Source of the DNA: Arthrobacter sp. NicSoilB8
Lineage (GTDB): Bacteria; Actinomycetota; Actinomycetes; Actinomycetales; Micrococcaceae
Length of the DNA: 64,000 nt
Assembly (NCBI RefSeq): GCF_019977355.1
Contig: NZ_AP024655.1
Coordinates: forward strand, 1 to 64,000
Direction of reading: 5' to 3'
In this document: piece after piece, positions 17,632 through 27,839 of the stretch
How the letters are laid out: the number at the start of each line of letters is the position of its first letter
Position numbering within the stretch: position 1 is the stretch's first letter
Translations under genes and position numbers: made by a program
The notes under the pieces: model-generated
Databases searched by the model: none
What the model saw: the letters and a program-made list of their open reading frames with translations, nothing else
What the model was told of the DNA's origin: nothing

Positions 17632-18929
17632 CTGTACTGCCCCACTGATCTTCCCGGCTGCCCGGTTCGGCAGCCGATGTCCGACGCCAGTTCGGCTCCC
17701 CGGCTCGGCTCTGCCAGCGGCCTTTTGCTGCGCCAGATCCACCTGTGTTTGTCGGCGGGTGGGCCCTTGCCTCGGACCCGGACCAAGAGCCGACCGGCCC
17801 AGGGTCGCGGGGAATTTCCTGTTCCCGATGTGATGGGACCGGGGTCCGGAGTTTTCCACATGGGTTATCCACATTGTTAATAACTTACAAGCGTGTAGTT
17901 CATCGGGGCCGTCCCGATCTGACCGCCCGGGCTGGCGAATTTTCAGAGATCCGAAAGAGCCGCCCAGGCGATCTCCACACCTGTGGATAACTTCTGTGGG
18001 TTGTCCTGTTAGTAAGTGGACAACTTGGCGTCTTCCGCGGCGCCGCCCCTGGGACCATCGTTGCGGCCGCTCCACCGTGCGGCCGGCGTTCCCGCCTGTA
18101 ACCTCGCCTCGGCACCCTGCTGCTGCGCCTGTCTGCAGCGACTGCCCACGGCCGCGCCTCCGCACCGCCTCACGGCGCCTTAACTTCCCGGTGCTTCCCT
18201 TCCTTGCGTTTCCTTTCCTCAGCGACTCCTGCCCACGGTCCCTGCTGTCCACAGTGTCTCCCGTGCACAGTGCCTTCTGTCCACAGTGCCTCCTGCCGCA
18301 AGCATGGCCTGTGCCCCGACAGCGCCCCCCCGCGGGGCGGACCCGACGTATTTCAACAGGGTTATTCACAGTGTTAATAACTTGGCGGGCTGAGGTTCCG
18401 CGGGAAATCATCCGCCTCACGGCGCCACCGCGGGGTTTGCGGTTTTTCCGGCCCGGCAGTTATCCCCAGTTGTGGATAAGTTGTGGGTAGAGGCCTGTTA
18501 CTAAGTGGATAACTTTTGCGGAGCGCAGGACGAGCCCGTACATCCCTCGGGGCCGGTGCGCGCTGACGACTGCAAGGCGGGTACGGCTCCGCCATGGGGG
18601 CACCATGCTGGATGGCGGCACTTATCCACAGGCAATCCACACTGTTAGTAACTTACAGCCGTGTAATTCACAGGTTGCCGGAAACATCGCGGTGTTCTGT
18701 GGGCCCGGCTGCGCACCGTGAGGCGCGCGGCGACGGCCTTTTTCTGGTGATACTTATGAACAATGTGGATAAGTTTCCCCAGACTTGTGCACAGCTGTGG
18801 ATAACAATTCGGCCGCTTCGCGGCACAGATCCGGGCGCTGCGAGACCAACGCGCGGTGGGCAGAGGCCTGTTAATGCACGGGCTCAGCGGCGGGGTTGCC
18901 CGGTGACTGAGTTGAGGCTGGCCGCCAGG
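17632..18929. other. DnaA-box cluster in a 1.3-kb gene-free region
   Basis: No reading frame here has family character. Perfect TTATCCACA boxes lie at 17865-17873 (+), 17982-17990 (-), 18471-18479 (-), 18622-18630 (+), 18764-18772 (-) and 18796-18804 (-). One-mismatch boxes: 17852-17860, 18015-18023, 18245-18253, 18277-18285, 18362-18370, 18460-18468, 18504-18512, 18785-18793. Modules are duplicated: TTATCCACA...TGTTARTAACTTACA at 17865 and 18622; TGTGGATAASTT...CCTGTTASTAAGTGGAYAACTT at 17982 and 18471; AGAGGCCTGTTA at 18489 and 18862. GTGTTAATAACT at 18371-18382 exactly matches the complement of 1675-1686 beside dnaA. The stretch 17632-17850 shows nothing. Likely a DnaA-binding locus; its role is inferred. 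Confidence 0.8.
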
Positions 18930-19535
18930 TCAGTGGGGCCAAACGCCGGACGTTCCGCGCCGGTGGCTGTCCAGCAGGTGGGTGTCCACCATCCCGATAG
19001 CCTCCATGAGCGCGAACATGGTGGTGGGCCCGACGAAGGCGAAGCCCTTCTTCCGCAGCGCCTTGGACAGCGCGATGGACTCGGCCGAGGTGGTGGGGAC
19101 CTGGTCAAGCGAACTGGGCCGGGGTGTGGCTTCCGGCTGAAACGCCCATACGAAGTCCACCAGGCCGCCGTCGTCCCTCAACGCCAGGGTGGCACGGGCG
19201 TTGGTGATGGTTGCCTGGATCTTGAGCCGGTTCCGGACGATACCGGCATCCAGCATGAGCCGCTCCACATCGGCGTTCGTGAAGGCGGCCACGATCTCCG
19301 GGTCGAAATCGCTGAACGCCGCACGGAAAGCGGGGCGCTTGCGCAGAATTGTCGCCCAGGACAGCCCCGCCTGGAACCCCTCGAGGCTGATGCGCTCGTA
19401 AAGACCCTGCTCATCCCTGACCGGCATTCCCCACTCGGTGTCGTAGTACTCCCGCAGCAGGGGATCCACGGCCGCCCACGCCGGCCGGGCCAGTCCGTCA
19501 TCGCCAATTGTTGAGCCGCTTACTGCCGGGGTCAT
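18930..19535 (-). CDS. tag: DNA-3-methyladenine glycosylase I
   Basis: 201 aa. Excises 3-methyladenine from alkylated DNA in base-excision repair. TAG hallmarks: YYDTEWGMPV near residue 30, LEGFQAGLSWATILRKR, FVGPTTMFALMEAIGMVDTH, and the Cys/His zinc-type C-terminus in reduced form (HLLDSHRR). Length is typical (about 190 aa). The 3' end faces the DnaA-box cluster. Confidence 0.94.
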   Translation of the reverse strand: MTPAVSGSTIGDDGLARPAWAAVDPLLREYYDTEWGMPVRDEQGLYERISLEGFQAGLSWATILRKRPAFRAAFSDFDPEIVAAFTNADVERLMLDAGIVRNRLKIQATITNARATLALRDDGGLVDFVWAFQPEATPRPSSLDQVPTTSAESIALSKALRKKGFAFVGPTTMFALMEAIGMVDTHLLDSHRRGTSGVWPH

Positions 19536-19695
19536 CTGGAATCCTTTGCTGGGGTTGGGCCGCTCCCAGCATTATCGGTCATCCGGATCGGCCGGTCATC
19601 CGGATGACCGGCCGGCCGGGCTGCGGGTTTAACGGTGCCGGGCCGGCACACTGTGTGTACCGGCCCGACAGGGATTTGCGCCGCGGGGGCGTGGT

Positions 19696-19950
19696 TCAGG
19701 AACGCCAGCGCGTGGTCATCAGGAAGCCAATGATCGCGATGCCGAATCCGGCGACAATGTTCCACGAGGCCCACGCCTGTACCGGGAAGGCGCCTTCGGT
19801 GATGTAGAACGTGATGATCCACAGCAGGCCGATGATCATCAGGCCGAACATGACGGGCTTGAACCAGACCGGGTTGGGCTTGTAGGCCTCCGCAGCAGAA
19901 GTCTGCGGGGCCACACGGGCAGTCCTTTTACGCGGCTTCGACTCGGGCAC
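19696..19950 (-). CDS. crgA: Cell division protein CrgA
   Basis: 84 aa from the GTG at 19950 preceded by AAGGAGGATCA. Two membrane helices (FGLMIIGLLWIITFYIT and a C-terminal one around NIVAGFGIAIIGFLMTTRW) and the family sequence NPVWFKPVMF. CrgA helps recruit septal peptidoglycan synthases and interacts with FtsZ in mycobacteria and streptomycetes. A longer reading from 20040 lacks conservation. Next to the pkn/pbp cluster as in other Actinobacteria. Confidence 0.94.
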   Translation of the reverse strand: MPESKPRKRTARVAPQTSAAEAYKPNPVWFKPVMFGLMIIGLLWIITFYITEGAFPVQAWASWNIVAGFGIAIIGFLMTTRWRS

Positions 19951-20408
19951 TGATCCTCCTTGGCGGGCTGGAACAAGAGCGGCAGCGGCTTGAGACCCTG
20001 CGGGAACTAAGTCCCAGGCGGGCAGCATGCTCTTGGTCATGGTTGAATTCTTTTCGCTCGCACAATTCTAGCTGTAGTTCAGGCCACACCGTTGACCCCG
20101 CAATCGCCTCACAAGAGAACATTGCCGCAGTTGGAGCAGGGATCCGGCAGGGACCGAAAGCACGTCCAGACACGCGAGGGCTACTATGGCTACGTGTTCC
20201 GGAACAGCCAGACAGTCCTCCCGTCGCGGACGGATGCGCTGCTCCCGGTGCCCCTGCGGGGGCTCTTTCCTGGCCCCCTGTGGCCCAGGATTGCGCTGGC
20301 GCTGGTGCTGGCGGCCCGAGCACTGGTATTGATGGTTCAGTTCCTTTTTCCCTGGCTGGCGCAATTCACCCAGTTAACAGATTAAACGATTGGTTCAGCA
20401 AGGCACCC
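19951..20408. other. Spacer between crgA and pabA, no secure gene
   Basis: 458 bp. A TTG-started frame at 20092-20385 (+) would give 97 aa ending in a hydrophobic stretch (LWPRIALALVLAARALVLMV); a second overlapping frame from an ATG at 20187 gives about 48 Cys- and Trp-rich residues. Neither resembles a known family. Many relatives carry another gene at this place, so these could be remnants, but I cannot show it. Confidence 0.35.
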
Positions 20409-21050
20409 ATGAGCACAACCAAGATCCTGGTCGTAGACAACTACGACAGCTTTGTTTACACCCTGGTGGGTTATCTCCAGGAACTCGGCGCAGAGACCAC
20501 GGTGGTCCGCAACGATGACGTCACCCTCGCCGAGGCGATTGAAATGGCGGAGGCACGCGACGGCGTCCTGATCTCTCCCGGTCCGGGGAATCCGGCCGAG
20601 GCCGGCGTTTGCATTGAGCTGATCAAATGGTGCGGCAGCCACGGCAAGCCCATGCTGGGCGTGTGCCTGGGCCACCAGGCGCTGGCGGAGGCCTACGGGG
20701 GTACGGTGACGCACGCTCCGGAACTGATGCACGGCAAAACCTCCCTCGTGGAACACCACGGAACCAGTGTCTTTGCCGGACTCCACTCCCCGCTCACGGC
20801 CACCCGGTACCATTCGCTGGCCGCTGTCCGCGAGAGTATCCCGGAGGTCCTGGAGATCACCGCGGAAACGGGCACCGGCGTCGTGATGGGGCTGCAGCAC
20901 CGCACCGCCCCGCTGTGCGGTGTCCAGTTCCACCCGGAATCCGTCCTCACCGAAGGCGGCTACCAGATGCTGGGCAACTGGCTCGAGTCGCTGGGCATGG
21001 CCGGCGCCGCGGAACGGGCGGCGGACCTGAGCCCGCTCATCAAGCACTGA
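20409..21050 (+). CDS. pabA: Glutamine amidotransferase, anthranilate/aminodeoxychorismate synthase component II
   Basis: 213 aa from the ATG at 20409, MSTTKILVVDNYDSFVYTL. Class I glutaminase: the nucleophile is in GVCLGHQALAEAYGG and the His/Glu pair in GVQFHPES. Supplies ammonia for p-aminobenzoate (folate) or anthranilate (tryptophan) synthesis. PabA and TrpG cannot be separated by sequence; the stand-alone position beside the pkn cluster matches the actinobacterial gene often used for both. Its stop lies in a tandem repeat. Confidence 0.9.
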   Translation: MSTTKILVVDNYDSFVYTLVGYLQELGAETTVVRNDDVTLAEAIEMAEARDGVLISPGPGNPAEAGVCIELIKWCGSHGKPMLGVCLGHQALAEAYGGTVTHAPELMHGKTSLVEHHGTSVFAGLHSPLTATRYHSLAAVRESIPEVLEITAETGTGVVMGLQHRTAPLCGVQFHPESVLTEGGYQMLGNWLESLGMAGAAERAADLSPLIKH

Positions 21051-21096
21051 CCTGCCAGGCACTGACCAGCTAGCACTGGCCAGTTCAGCACTGACC
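21044..21096 (+). repeat. Tandem array of GCACTGRCC units across the pabA stop
   Basis: GCACTGACC or GCACTGGCC begins at 21044, 21059, 21073 and 21088 (period 14-15 bp). The first unit holds the TGA stop of pabA. Lies between convergent pabA and pknB. Confidence 0.8.
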
Positions 21097-21100
21097 CCGT

Positions 21101-23071
21101 TTAGGGGAACAGTTCGCCGAGGACTGCGTCCTCCTTGGACCCGGTCTTGGTGGGAGTCGGCGTGGGCGAGGGCGTGGGCGGCGGTGCCGGTGCCTTCGCC
21201 ACGGTCACGGTGATGGTCTTGCCCTGCTCCACGAGCGAATCCGCGGCATCGGCCTGGCCTGTCACCTTGCCCGGAGCCACCTGGGAGTTCTCCACTTCGG
21301 TGGCATTGAGCTTCAGGCCCTGCTCCGTCAGCTTGGCCTCAGCCTCCGCCAGCGGCAGCCCGATCAGCTGCGGCACAGCCACCTTCCCGGTGGAGACGAC
21401 GATCTCGACAGTGTCCGCCACGGCCACAACCTGGCCCGGGGCCGGGTTGGTGGTGATGACAATACCGACCGGAACCGTGGGGTGGTTGGACATCTTGGTG
21501 GTCAGCGAACCGGTCAGTCCCTTCTGGTGCAGGAGATCGCGGGCTGCCGCCTCGGTTCGGCCGGGCAGGTCTGTTGGAATTGTGACAGCACTGGGGCCTT
21601 CGGAGATGTTGAGGATGATGTCCGAGTTGGCATCCATGGAGCTTCCCGACGTCGGCACCGTGCCAATGGCGGTGCCCTTCGGGATGGTGTCGTGCTGCAG
21701 CCGTTTGAGCTGCGGCTTGAATCCGGCGTTGTAGAGCCGTTGCAGGGCCTCAGATTCCGTCAGGGATGTCACCGTGGGAACTAGGACCTTGGTTGCCTGC
21801 GGCGGGGCCTGGTTCATGAGGTTGTAGAGCCACAGGCCGCCCCCGGCCAGTACCAGCAGGGTAAGGACCACCAACGTCGCGATCCAGGTCCGGCGCCGCG
21901 ACCTTTGAAGCGGTGTGTGCTCGCGTTCGACCGGCAGCGCCAAAGGCAGGCTGCCGGTGTCCGCCGTGCCGTACAGCTCGGTGCCTGCAAGCGGCAGCAA
22001 GTGCTCGTCGTCGGGTGTTTCTTCGGCAGGCCGCAACCGGCCGTTGGGGGAATCGTCGAGGAATTTGGCCCCGGTCAGCGAGAAGGCTGCCGTGGGCGCC
22101 AAAGGGTCGTGCCGGGGAACGGCGTTGGTGGGGTCGGTGGGGGCCTCACTGGCAGCCGGTGCGGCCACCGGAACGCCGCTGCGTGCCGCCCGCAGGGCGC
22201 GACGGAAGGCGGCCGCGTCCTGGAACCGGTCCGCGCGGTTCTTCTGCAGGGCCTTCATCAACACGCTGTCCAGAGCCGCGGAGACTTCGGGGTTCAGGCT
22301 GCTGGCGGGCTCGGGAATCTCACGGACGTGCTGGTATGCCACGGAAACGGGGCTGTCGCCGATGAACGGCGGCCGGCCGGTCAGCATTTCATACAGCAGG
22401 CATCCAGCGGAGTAGAGGTCACTCCGTGCGTCGACTGTCTCGCCCCGGGCCTGTTCCGGGGACAGGTACTGGGCGGTGCCCACCACGGCCTGTGTCTGCG
22501 TCATGGTGGCTGCCGAGTCCGCAATGGCGCGGGCGATCCCGAAGTCCATGACTTTGACGCTGTTCGAGTCCGGGCAGAACATCACGTTGGCAGGCTTGAT
22601 GTCGCGGTGCACGATCCCGGCCTTGTGGCTGTAATCGAGCGCGGACAGCACGCCCAGCGTGAAGTCGATCGCCTGGTCGATGGTGACGTCCTTGGCCCGG
22701 ATCAGGTCCCGGATCGTCTTGCCGGAGACGTATTCCATCACAATGTAGGGCACCCGGACGCTGTCGTCGTGGTCACCGGGGACCGCATGGTCCCCGGTGT
22801 CGAAGATAGCCACAATAGAGGGGTGGTTCAGTGCCGCGACGGCTTGGGCCTCGCGCTTGAACCGGGCCTGGAACTGGGGGTCCCTGGCCAGGTCCGGGCG
22901 CAGCAGCTTGACGGCGACAGTACGTCCCAGCCGGGTGTCGACACCGCGGAAGACATCCGCCATGCCGCCGCGGCCGATCAGCTCACCCAGCTCATAGCGC
23001 CCGCTGAGGACGCGCTGGGTGTTCACCGGGCGGTCCTCCCGGTGCGACGGAGTGCGGGGTGGGTTGCTCAT
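21101..23071 (-). CDS. pknB: Ser/Thr protein kinase PknB with PASTA domains
   Basis: 656 aa. Cytosolic kinase domain at about 26-295 with ATP lysine K55 (VAVKLL), catalytic HRD at 155-157, DFG at 176-178. A Pro/Ala linker leads to one membrane helix (396-418, WIATLVVLTLLVLAGGGLWLY). Outside lie three PASTA repeats, which sense muropeptides or lipid II, ending in a Pro/Thr tail. In mycobacteria PknB controls cell shape and division. Last gene of the fhaA-pknB operon, 6 bp after pknA. Confidence 0.95.
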   Translation of the reverse strand: MSNPPRTPSHREDRPVNTQRVLSGRYELGELIGRGGMADVFRGVDTRLGRTVAVKLLRPDLARDPQFQARFKREAQAVAALNHPSIVAIFDTGDHAVPGDHDDSVRVPYIVMEYVSGKTIRDLIRAKDVTIDQAIDFTLGVLSALDYSHKAGIVHRDIKPANVMFCPDSNSVKVMDFGIARAIADSAATMTQTQAVVGTAQYLSPEQARGETVDARSDLYSAGCLLYEMLTGRPPFIGDSPVSVAYQHVREIPEPASSLNPEVSAALDSVLMKALQKNRADRFQDAAAFRRALRAARSGVPVAAPAASEAPTDPTNAVPRHDPLAPTAAFSLTGAKFLDDSPNGRLRPAEETPDDEHLLPLAGTELYGTADTGSLPLALPVEREHTPLQRSRRRTWIATLVVLTLLVLAGGGLWLYNLMNQAPPQATKVLVPTVTSLTESEALQRLYNAGFKPQLKRLQHDTIPKGTAIGTVPTSGSSMDANSDIILNISEGPSAVTIPTDLPGRTEAAARDLLHQKGLTGSLTTKMSNHPTVPVGIVITTNPAPGQVVAVADTVEIVVSTGKVAVPQLIGLPLAEAEAKLTEQGLKLNATEVENSQVAPGKVTGQADAADSLVEQGKTITVTVAKAPAPPPTPSPTPTPTKTGSKEDAVLGELFP

Positions 23072-23077
23072 GGCTGC

Positions 23078-24943
23078 CTAGGGTGCCGACTTGGTAGGCG
23101 AAGGCGTTGTGGCCGCGGCCTTGGCGAGGTGATAGGTCACAACACTGCCGGCGACCACTTTGCTCCCGGCGGGAGGTTCCGTGCTCACGAAGGTTCCCGG
23201 ATCTTCTTTCTTGTTCGTGGGACTGACGTCGGCTCCCTTGGCCCAGCGCAGTCCGGCGTTCTGGATGGCCTGTTGGGCCTCGGCCTCGCTGGCGCCTGCC
23301 GGGATGGACGGGACGGAAACCATTTCCGGTCCCTTCGAGTAGCTGACGGTGATGGTGGTCCCGGGCTGGACCGGACCGGAGGGATCGATGTTGGTGACCG
23401 TGCCGGGCGTCGCGTCGTTGACAACTTCGACGCCGGTGACCTGCAGCCCCTTGCCGATCAGCTCGTTGCGGACTTCATTGAATGGCCGGCCCAGGTAGGC
23501 ATCCGGGATCAGGTTGACGGCCGCCGGGGCGGATTCGGTGGGCGTCGCTGAACTGGCGGTCGGACTGGGGGTCTCGGACGGGGATGCGGACGTCGCAGAG
23601 GGGGTGGGGCTGCTCGGCTTCGGGGTGCTGGACGTGGCACCGCTTGTGGCTGGCGCCTGCGAGGGAAAGAGGTTGCCGGCCTGGCTTATGACCACGCCGG
23701 CCAGGGCGAACACCACCAGCAGGATCAGGGCAATCAGCGGCCAGGTCCACGGGCTGCGCCCGCGGCGCTTCGTCTCTCCGCCGTGTTCGCCGTGTTCGTC
23801 CTCCTCGTCGTAGCCAGTATCGTCGTAGCCCGTATCGTCGTGTTCCCAGTTCCGTTCGGCCGCCAGGGCATCGGCGCGATTGAGCGCGTTGCGGGCGCCG
23901 TAGCCGCTGGCGGCGGCTGCACCGGCCGCCAGGCCTGCCGCGGCACCGGCGCCGGCGGCACCGACGACGGGCAGCGCCGAGGTGGCCGACGTCGACCTGT
24001 CCTCGGCGGCGTTGGAGGCAATGACGCTCGTGGCCGCGGTGGGGACATCGACAGGGGCCGTGATGGGCCCGGTCGCCGCCTCGAAGAGGAGCATCCCCGG
24101 AACGGCCGCCTGGGCCGCGGCAATATCACCGTTGCGGATGGCCTCGGCTGCCTCGGACAGCTTGATGGCGTCGGCGGGGCGGTTCTTCGGATCCTTGGCC
24201 AGCATGGACATCAGCAGGGCCCGGACCGGCCTGGGCAGCGTGTCCGGCAGCGGCGGCGGCGCATCATTGACCTGGGCCAGCGCAATGGCGATCTGGGATT
24301 CCCCGGAGAACGGCCGGTGGCCCGTGAGGCACTCATAGCCGATCACGCCAAGGGAGTAGATGTCCGAGGCTCCGGTGGCCGTCTGGCCCGTGGCCTGTTC
24401 CGGCGCCAGATACTGGGCGGTGCCCATTACCTGGCCGGTCTGGGTCAGCGGAACCTGGTCGGCCAGGCGCGCGATGCCGAAGTCGGTGACCTTGACGCGG
24501 CCGTCGGGAGTGATGAGCAGGTTTCCGGGCTTGATGTCGCGGTGCACGAGCCCCTGCGCGTGGGCGACGGCCAGGGCACGCGCGGTCTGCGCGATCATTG
24601 AGAGGGTGCGGTCCGGCGAGAGCACCTGCTCATGCTCGATGATGCTGCTCAGCGGCTGTCCCGGGACCAGTTCCATGACGAGGTAGGCCGAACCCTCCTC
24701 CTCGCCGTAATCGAAGACGTTGGCGATGCCCACGTGGTTCAGGAGGGCGGTATGGCGTGCCTCGGCGCGGAAGCGCTGCAGGAAGCCGGGATCACCCGTG
24801 TATTCCTCCTTGAGCACTTTGATGGCGACAATGCGGCCAAGGATCAGGTCTTTGGCTTTCCAGACTTCTCCCATGCCGCCGATCGCAATGCGCGTGGTCA
24901 GCTGGAATCTGCCGCCGAGGGTGATTCCTGAAGTAGGCCTCAC
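23078..24943 (-). CDS. pknA: Ser/Thr protein kinase, PknA-position, with PASTA domains
   Basis: 621 aa, GTG start overlapping the pbpA stop (GTGA). Kinase domain with K42 and HRD at 134-136, then a long Ala-rich linker, acidic segment, one membrane helix ([20 protein letters not shown]), a Ser/Thr/Pro stalk and two PASTA repeats. Mycobacterial PknA has no PASTA repeats, so the symbol is by position; Arthrobacter relatives commonly have two PASTA kinases in tandem. It probably phosphorylates division and cell-wall proteins. Confidence 0.9.
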   Translation of the reverse strand: MRPTSGITLGGRFQLTTRIAIGGMGEVWKAKDLILGRIVAIKVLKEEYTGDPGFLQRFRAEARHTALLNHVGIANVFDYGEEEGSAYLVMELVPGQPLSSIIEHEQVLSPDRTLSMIAQTARALAVAHAQGLVHRDIKPGNLLITPDGRVKVTDFGIARLADQVPLTQTGQVMGTAQYLAPEQATGQTATGASDIYSLGVIGYECLTGHRPFSGESQIAIALAQVNDAPPPLPDTLPRPVRALLMSMLAKDPKNRPADAIKLSEAAEAIRNGDIAAAQAAVPGMLLFEAATGPITAPVDVPTAATSVIASNAAEDRSTSATSALPVVGAAGAGAAAGLAAGAAAASGYGARNALNRADALAAERNWEHDDTGYDDTGYDEEDEHGEHGGETKRRGRSPWTWPLIALILLVVFALAGVVISQAGNLFPSQAPATSGATSSTPKPSSPTPSATSASPSETPSPTASSATPTESAPAAVNLIPDAYLGRPFNEVRNELIGKGLQVTGVEVVNDATPGTVTNIDPSGPVQPGTTITVSYSKGPEMVSVPSIPAGASEAEAQQAIQNAGLRWAKGADVSPTNKKEDPGTFVSTEPPAGSKVVAGSVVTYHLAKAAATTPSPTKSAP

Positions 24944-26397
24944 TTATTCAACACCGCCTCAAAAATCTTTTTCGCGTTCGGACTGGTTAAGTTTGCGCCG
25001 GTGGTGATGTCTACGCCTTCCATGACGATGGTGACAGCCACCTGCGGGTCATTTGCCGGGGCAAACCCGGTAAACCATGAGTTGTTCAGGCCGTTGCCGA
25101 GCTCCGCGGTACCGGTCTTGCCGGCCACCTGAACGCCGGGCACGGCCGCGCGGCTGGCGATGCCGTCGTCAACGACGCTGACCATCCACTCGTTGATCTG
25201 CCGCGCGATCTCCGGAGTCGTGGCGGTGCGCAGCGCCTGGGGCTTGGGCTCGCTGATCGCCCGCAAGTCCGGGGACCGTACGGCCTTGATCAGGTTCGGC
25301 TGCATCTGCACTCCGTCGTTGGCGATCGCGGCCGTCATGGTGTTGATCTGGAGCGGTGTGGCCCGGACGTCCCTCTGGCCGATCGAGGACTGCGCGAGCC
25401 CGGCCTCGTCTAGCGGATCGCTCGGGAAGAAGCTCGGCGCGCTGTCCAGCTTCAGCTGGTCGCCGAAGTCCTGGCCGAAACCGAACTTCTCCGCCTGGTC
25501 CCCGATGGCCTTCTGCCCCAGGTCCAGGGCGATGCTGGCGAACGGCGTATTGCAGGACTGCTGCAAGGCAAACGCGAACGACGCCGTCGTACGGGTGTAG
25601 CAGTTGCCTCCCGCATAGTTGGGGAGCTTGTACTCGATACCGGGGAAGGACATCTCTGCCGGGTTGGGCAGGACGCTGTCCTTGTTGTACTTCCCCGAAT
25701 TCAGGGCCGCGGCCGTGTCGATGAGCTTGAAGACCGACCCGGGCGCCAGCAGCGCCCCGGTGGGGCCGCTGACATTTTGGTTGAGGTTGATGCCCGGGAT
25801 CTGGTTCAGTTCGTTGTAGTTGGCCTGTTCGGCGGCCGCGTCCTGGGTGGCAATCAGGTTGGGGTCATAAGACGGTTTGGACACCATGGCCAGGACCGCC
25901 CCCGTCTTCGGATTGGTGACCACGATCGAACCGCGCTGGCCGTCCGGGATGAGGTCGTAGGCAAGCTTCTGGATTTTGGGGTCCAGGGTCAGTTCCACGG
26001 ATGCCCCCTTGGGCTGGTTGCCGAGGAACAGCTGGCCCACCCGGTCCAGGAACTGCTGGTCCGAGCTGCCGGCCAGCACATCGTTCATCGACTTTTCGAG
26101 TCCGGTGAGGCCGTAGTTCTTGGAGAAATACCCGGTGATGCCCGCGTAGAGCTCGGGCTGGGCGTATGTCCGCTGGAATTTGCAGCTCTCCGTGGCAGGC
26201 ACGGACTCTGCCACCGGGCTGCCGCCGACGATGATGGCGCCGCGGTCGTTGCAGTAGTTCTGCAAGATGGCGCGTCTGTTCCAGGCGTTGGCTTTGAGGT
26301 CGTCGGCGCCAACCACCTGCACGTAGCTGAGTGCGCCGAAGATCAGCACGAACATTGCGATCGCGGCGATCCATGAATTGCGGATGGCCTGGTTCAC
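24940..26397 (-). CDS. pbpA: Penicillin-binding protein PbpA (class B)
   Basis: 485 aa from the GTG at 26397; upstream in-frame codons only shadow rodA. An N-terminal signal anchor ([18 protein letters not shown]) is followed by the dimerisation region and the transpeptidase domain with S221-V-F-K224, SCN at 281-283 and KTG at 427-429. Cross-links peptidoglycan with its partner SEDS polymerase, the product of the adjacent rodA. The start overlaps the rodA stop. Confidence 0.95.
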   Translation of the reverse strand: MNQAIRNSWIAAIAMFVLIFGALSYVQVVGADDLKANAWNRRAILQNYCNDRGAIIVGGSPVAESVPATESCKFQRTYAQPELYAGITGYFSKNYGLTGLEKSMNDVLAGSSDQQFLDRVGQLFLGNQPKGASVELTLDPKIQKLAYDLIPDGQRGSIVVTNPKTGAVLAMVSKPSYDPNLIATQDAAAEQANYNELNQIPGINLNQNVSGPTGALLAPGSVFKLIDTAAALNSGKYNKDSVLPNPAEMSFPGIEYKLPNYAGGNCYTRTTASFAFALQQSCNTPFASIALDLGQKAIGDQAEKFGFGQDFGDQLKLDSAPSFFPSDPLDEAGLAQSSIGQRDVRATPLQINTMTAAIANDGVQMQPNLIKAVRSPDLRAISEPKPQALRTATTPEIARQINEWMVSVVDDGIASRAAVPGVQVAGKTGTAELGNGLNNSWFTGFAPANDPQVAVTIVMEGVDITTGANLTSPNAKKIFEAVLNK

Positions 26398-27839
26398 AGC
26401 TGTTTCACCGCCTCGGTGGGTGCGTCGGGAGTGGTTCGGGGGTCCGGAGCCGGTTTGGCCGGCATTGCGGGCAGTTTCCTGCCCGCGCCCGGTTCCTGGC
26501 CGGGCGGCAGCGGCGTGGTGTCTACCGGACCGCGTGCGGTGTGCGAAATCATCAGCAGCAGGCCCACAATGATCCAGTTCGCCAGGAGGGAGGAGCCGCC
26601 GGCGGCGAGGAACGGCGTCGTGAGTCCGGTCAGCGGGATCAGGCGCGTGACGCCGCCGATCACCACGAAGCACTGCAGCGCGATCGCGAAGGAGAGCCCG
26701 GTGGCGAGCAGCTTGCCGAACGCGTCGCGGGTGCCCAGCGCGGCGCGGAAGCCCCGGGTGAACAGCAGCAGGTACATCAGGACGATCGCGAAGACTCCGA
26801 TCAGGCCGAGCTCCTCGCCAAAGGAGGCGATGATCATGTCACTGTTGGCGAAGGGGACGAGGTTGGGCCGGCCCTGGCCGAGGCCGGTGCCGACCAGCCC
26901 GCCGTTGGCCATACCAAACAGGCCCTCGACAATTTGAAGGCTGCCGCCGAACTGCCGGCCGTAGACCTCATCGGTGAAGGCGTTGAGCCAGCCGTCGATC
27001 CGCAGCGCCACGTGCGAGAACACGCGGGCCGCCACGAAGCCGCCCACGATGATCAGGACAAGGCCGATGATCACCCAGCTGATGCGGCTCGTCGCGACGT
27101 AGATCATGACAAGGAACAGGCCGAAGAACAGGATGGAGGAGCCGAGGTCGCGCTGGAAGACCAGCACGCCGATGCTCACGAGCCAGGCGGTGATCATGGG
27201 GCCCATGTCCTTGAACCGCGGGAACTGCACGGGGCCGATCTTGCGTCCGGCCAGCAGAATCAGGTCCCGGTTTGAGGACAGATAGCCGGCAAAGAAGATG
27301 GCGAGCGTGATCTTGGCGATTTCACCCGGCTGGAAGGTCATGGAGCCGATCTTGATCCAGACGCTCGCGCCCAGGACTTCGCCGGCCGAAATCCCGGGAA
27401 CCAGCGGCAGGATCAGGAGGACCGCGCTGATGGCCAGCGAGATGTAGGTGAAACGGCGCAGGATTCTGTGGTCCTTGAGGAACCAAATGACGGCGATCGC
27501 CACTGCCATGGCCACCAGGGTCCAGCGCAGCTGGTTATTGCCGGTGTCCTCGCCCACGCGGTCGAGCCGGTGGATCATGGCCAGGCCCAGACCGTTGAGG
27601 GCGACGACCAGCGGAAGTATTACCGGATCGGCATATTTTGCGCGGATCCGCAGCACCACATGGAAGGCGAGGGCTGCCAGCGCCAGGAGTCCGGACTGGA
27701 ACCAGAAGTCAGTGTCGAACGCTTTCTGCCGGTCCACGCCGACGAGGGCCTGGGCTCCGATGCCGACAGCCAGGGCCAGGACCAGAAGGACCAGCTCCGC
27801 GTTCCGGCGCGGCCTGGGCACGGGGTCGATGGGTGTCAT
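26394..27839 (-). CDS. rodA: FtsW/RodA/SpoVE (SEDS) glycosyltransferase
   Basis: 481 aa from the ATG at 27839, which overlaps the stp stop (ATGA). Ten or more membrane helices. SEDS signatures include VWIKIGSMTFQPGEIAKITL and GLGQGRPNLVPFANSDMIIA followed by SFGEELGLIG. Polymerises glycan strands from lipid II together with a class B PBP. RodA rather than FtsW is inferred from the pairing with pbpA outside a dcw cluster. A Pro-rich cytosolic tail ends the protein. Confidence 0.93.
   Translation of the reverse strand: MTPIDPVPRPRRNAELVLLVLALAVGIGAQALVGVDRQKAFDTDFWFQSGLLALAALAFHVVLRIRAKYADPVILPLVVALNGLGLAMIHRLDRVGEDTGNNQLRWTLVAMAVAIAVIWFLKDHRILRRFTYISLAISAVLLILPLVPGISAGEVLGASVWIKIGSMTFQPGEIAKITLAIFFAGYLSSNRDLILLAGRKIGPVQFPRFKDMGPMITAWLVSIGVLVFQRDLGSSILFFGLFLVMIYVATSRISWVIIGLVLIIVGGFVAARVFSHVALRIDGWLNAFTDEVYGRQFGGSLQIVEGLFGMANGGLVGTGLGQGRPNLVPFANSDMIIASFGEELGLIGVFAIVLMYLLLFTRGFRAALGTRDAFGKLLATGLSFAIALQCFVVIGGVTRLIPLTGLTTPFLAAGGSSLLANWIIVGLLLMISHTARGPVDTTPLPPGQEPGAGRKLPAMPAKPAPDPRTTPDAPTEAVKQL

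Noticed and set aside
17585..18640. Several short frames in the DnaA-box region
   Set aside because: They are Arg/Pro/Ser-rich, lack ribosome-binding sites, and run through the boxes and repeats.
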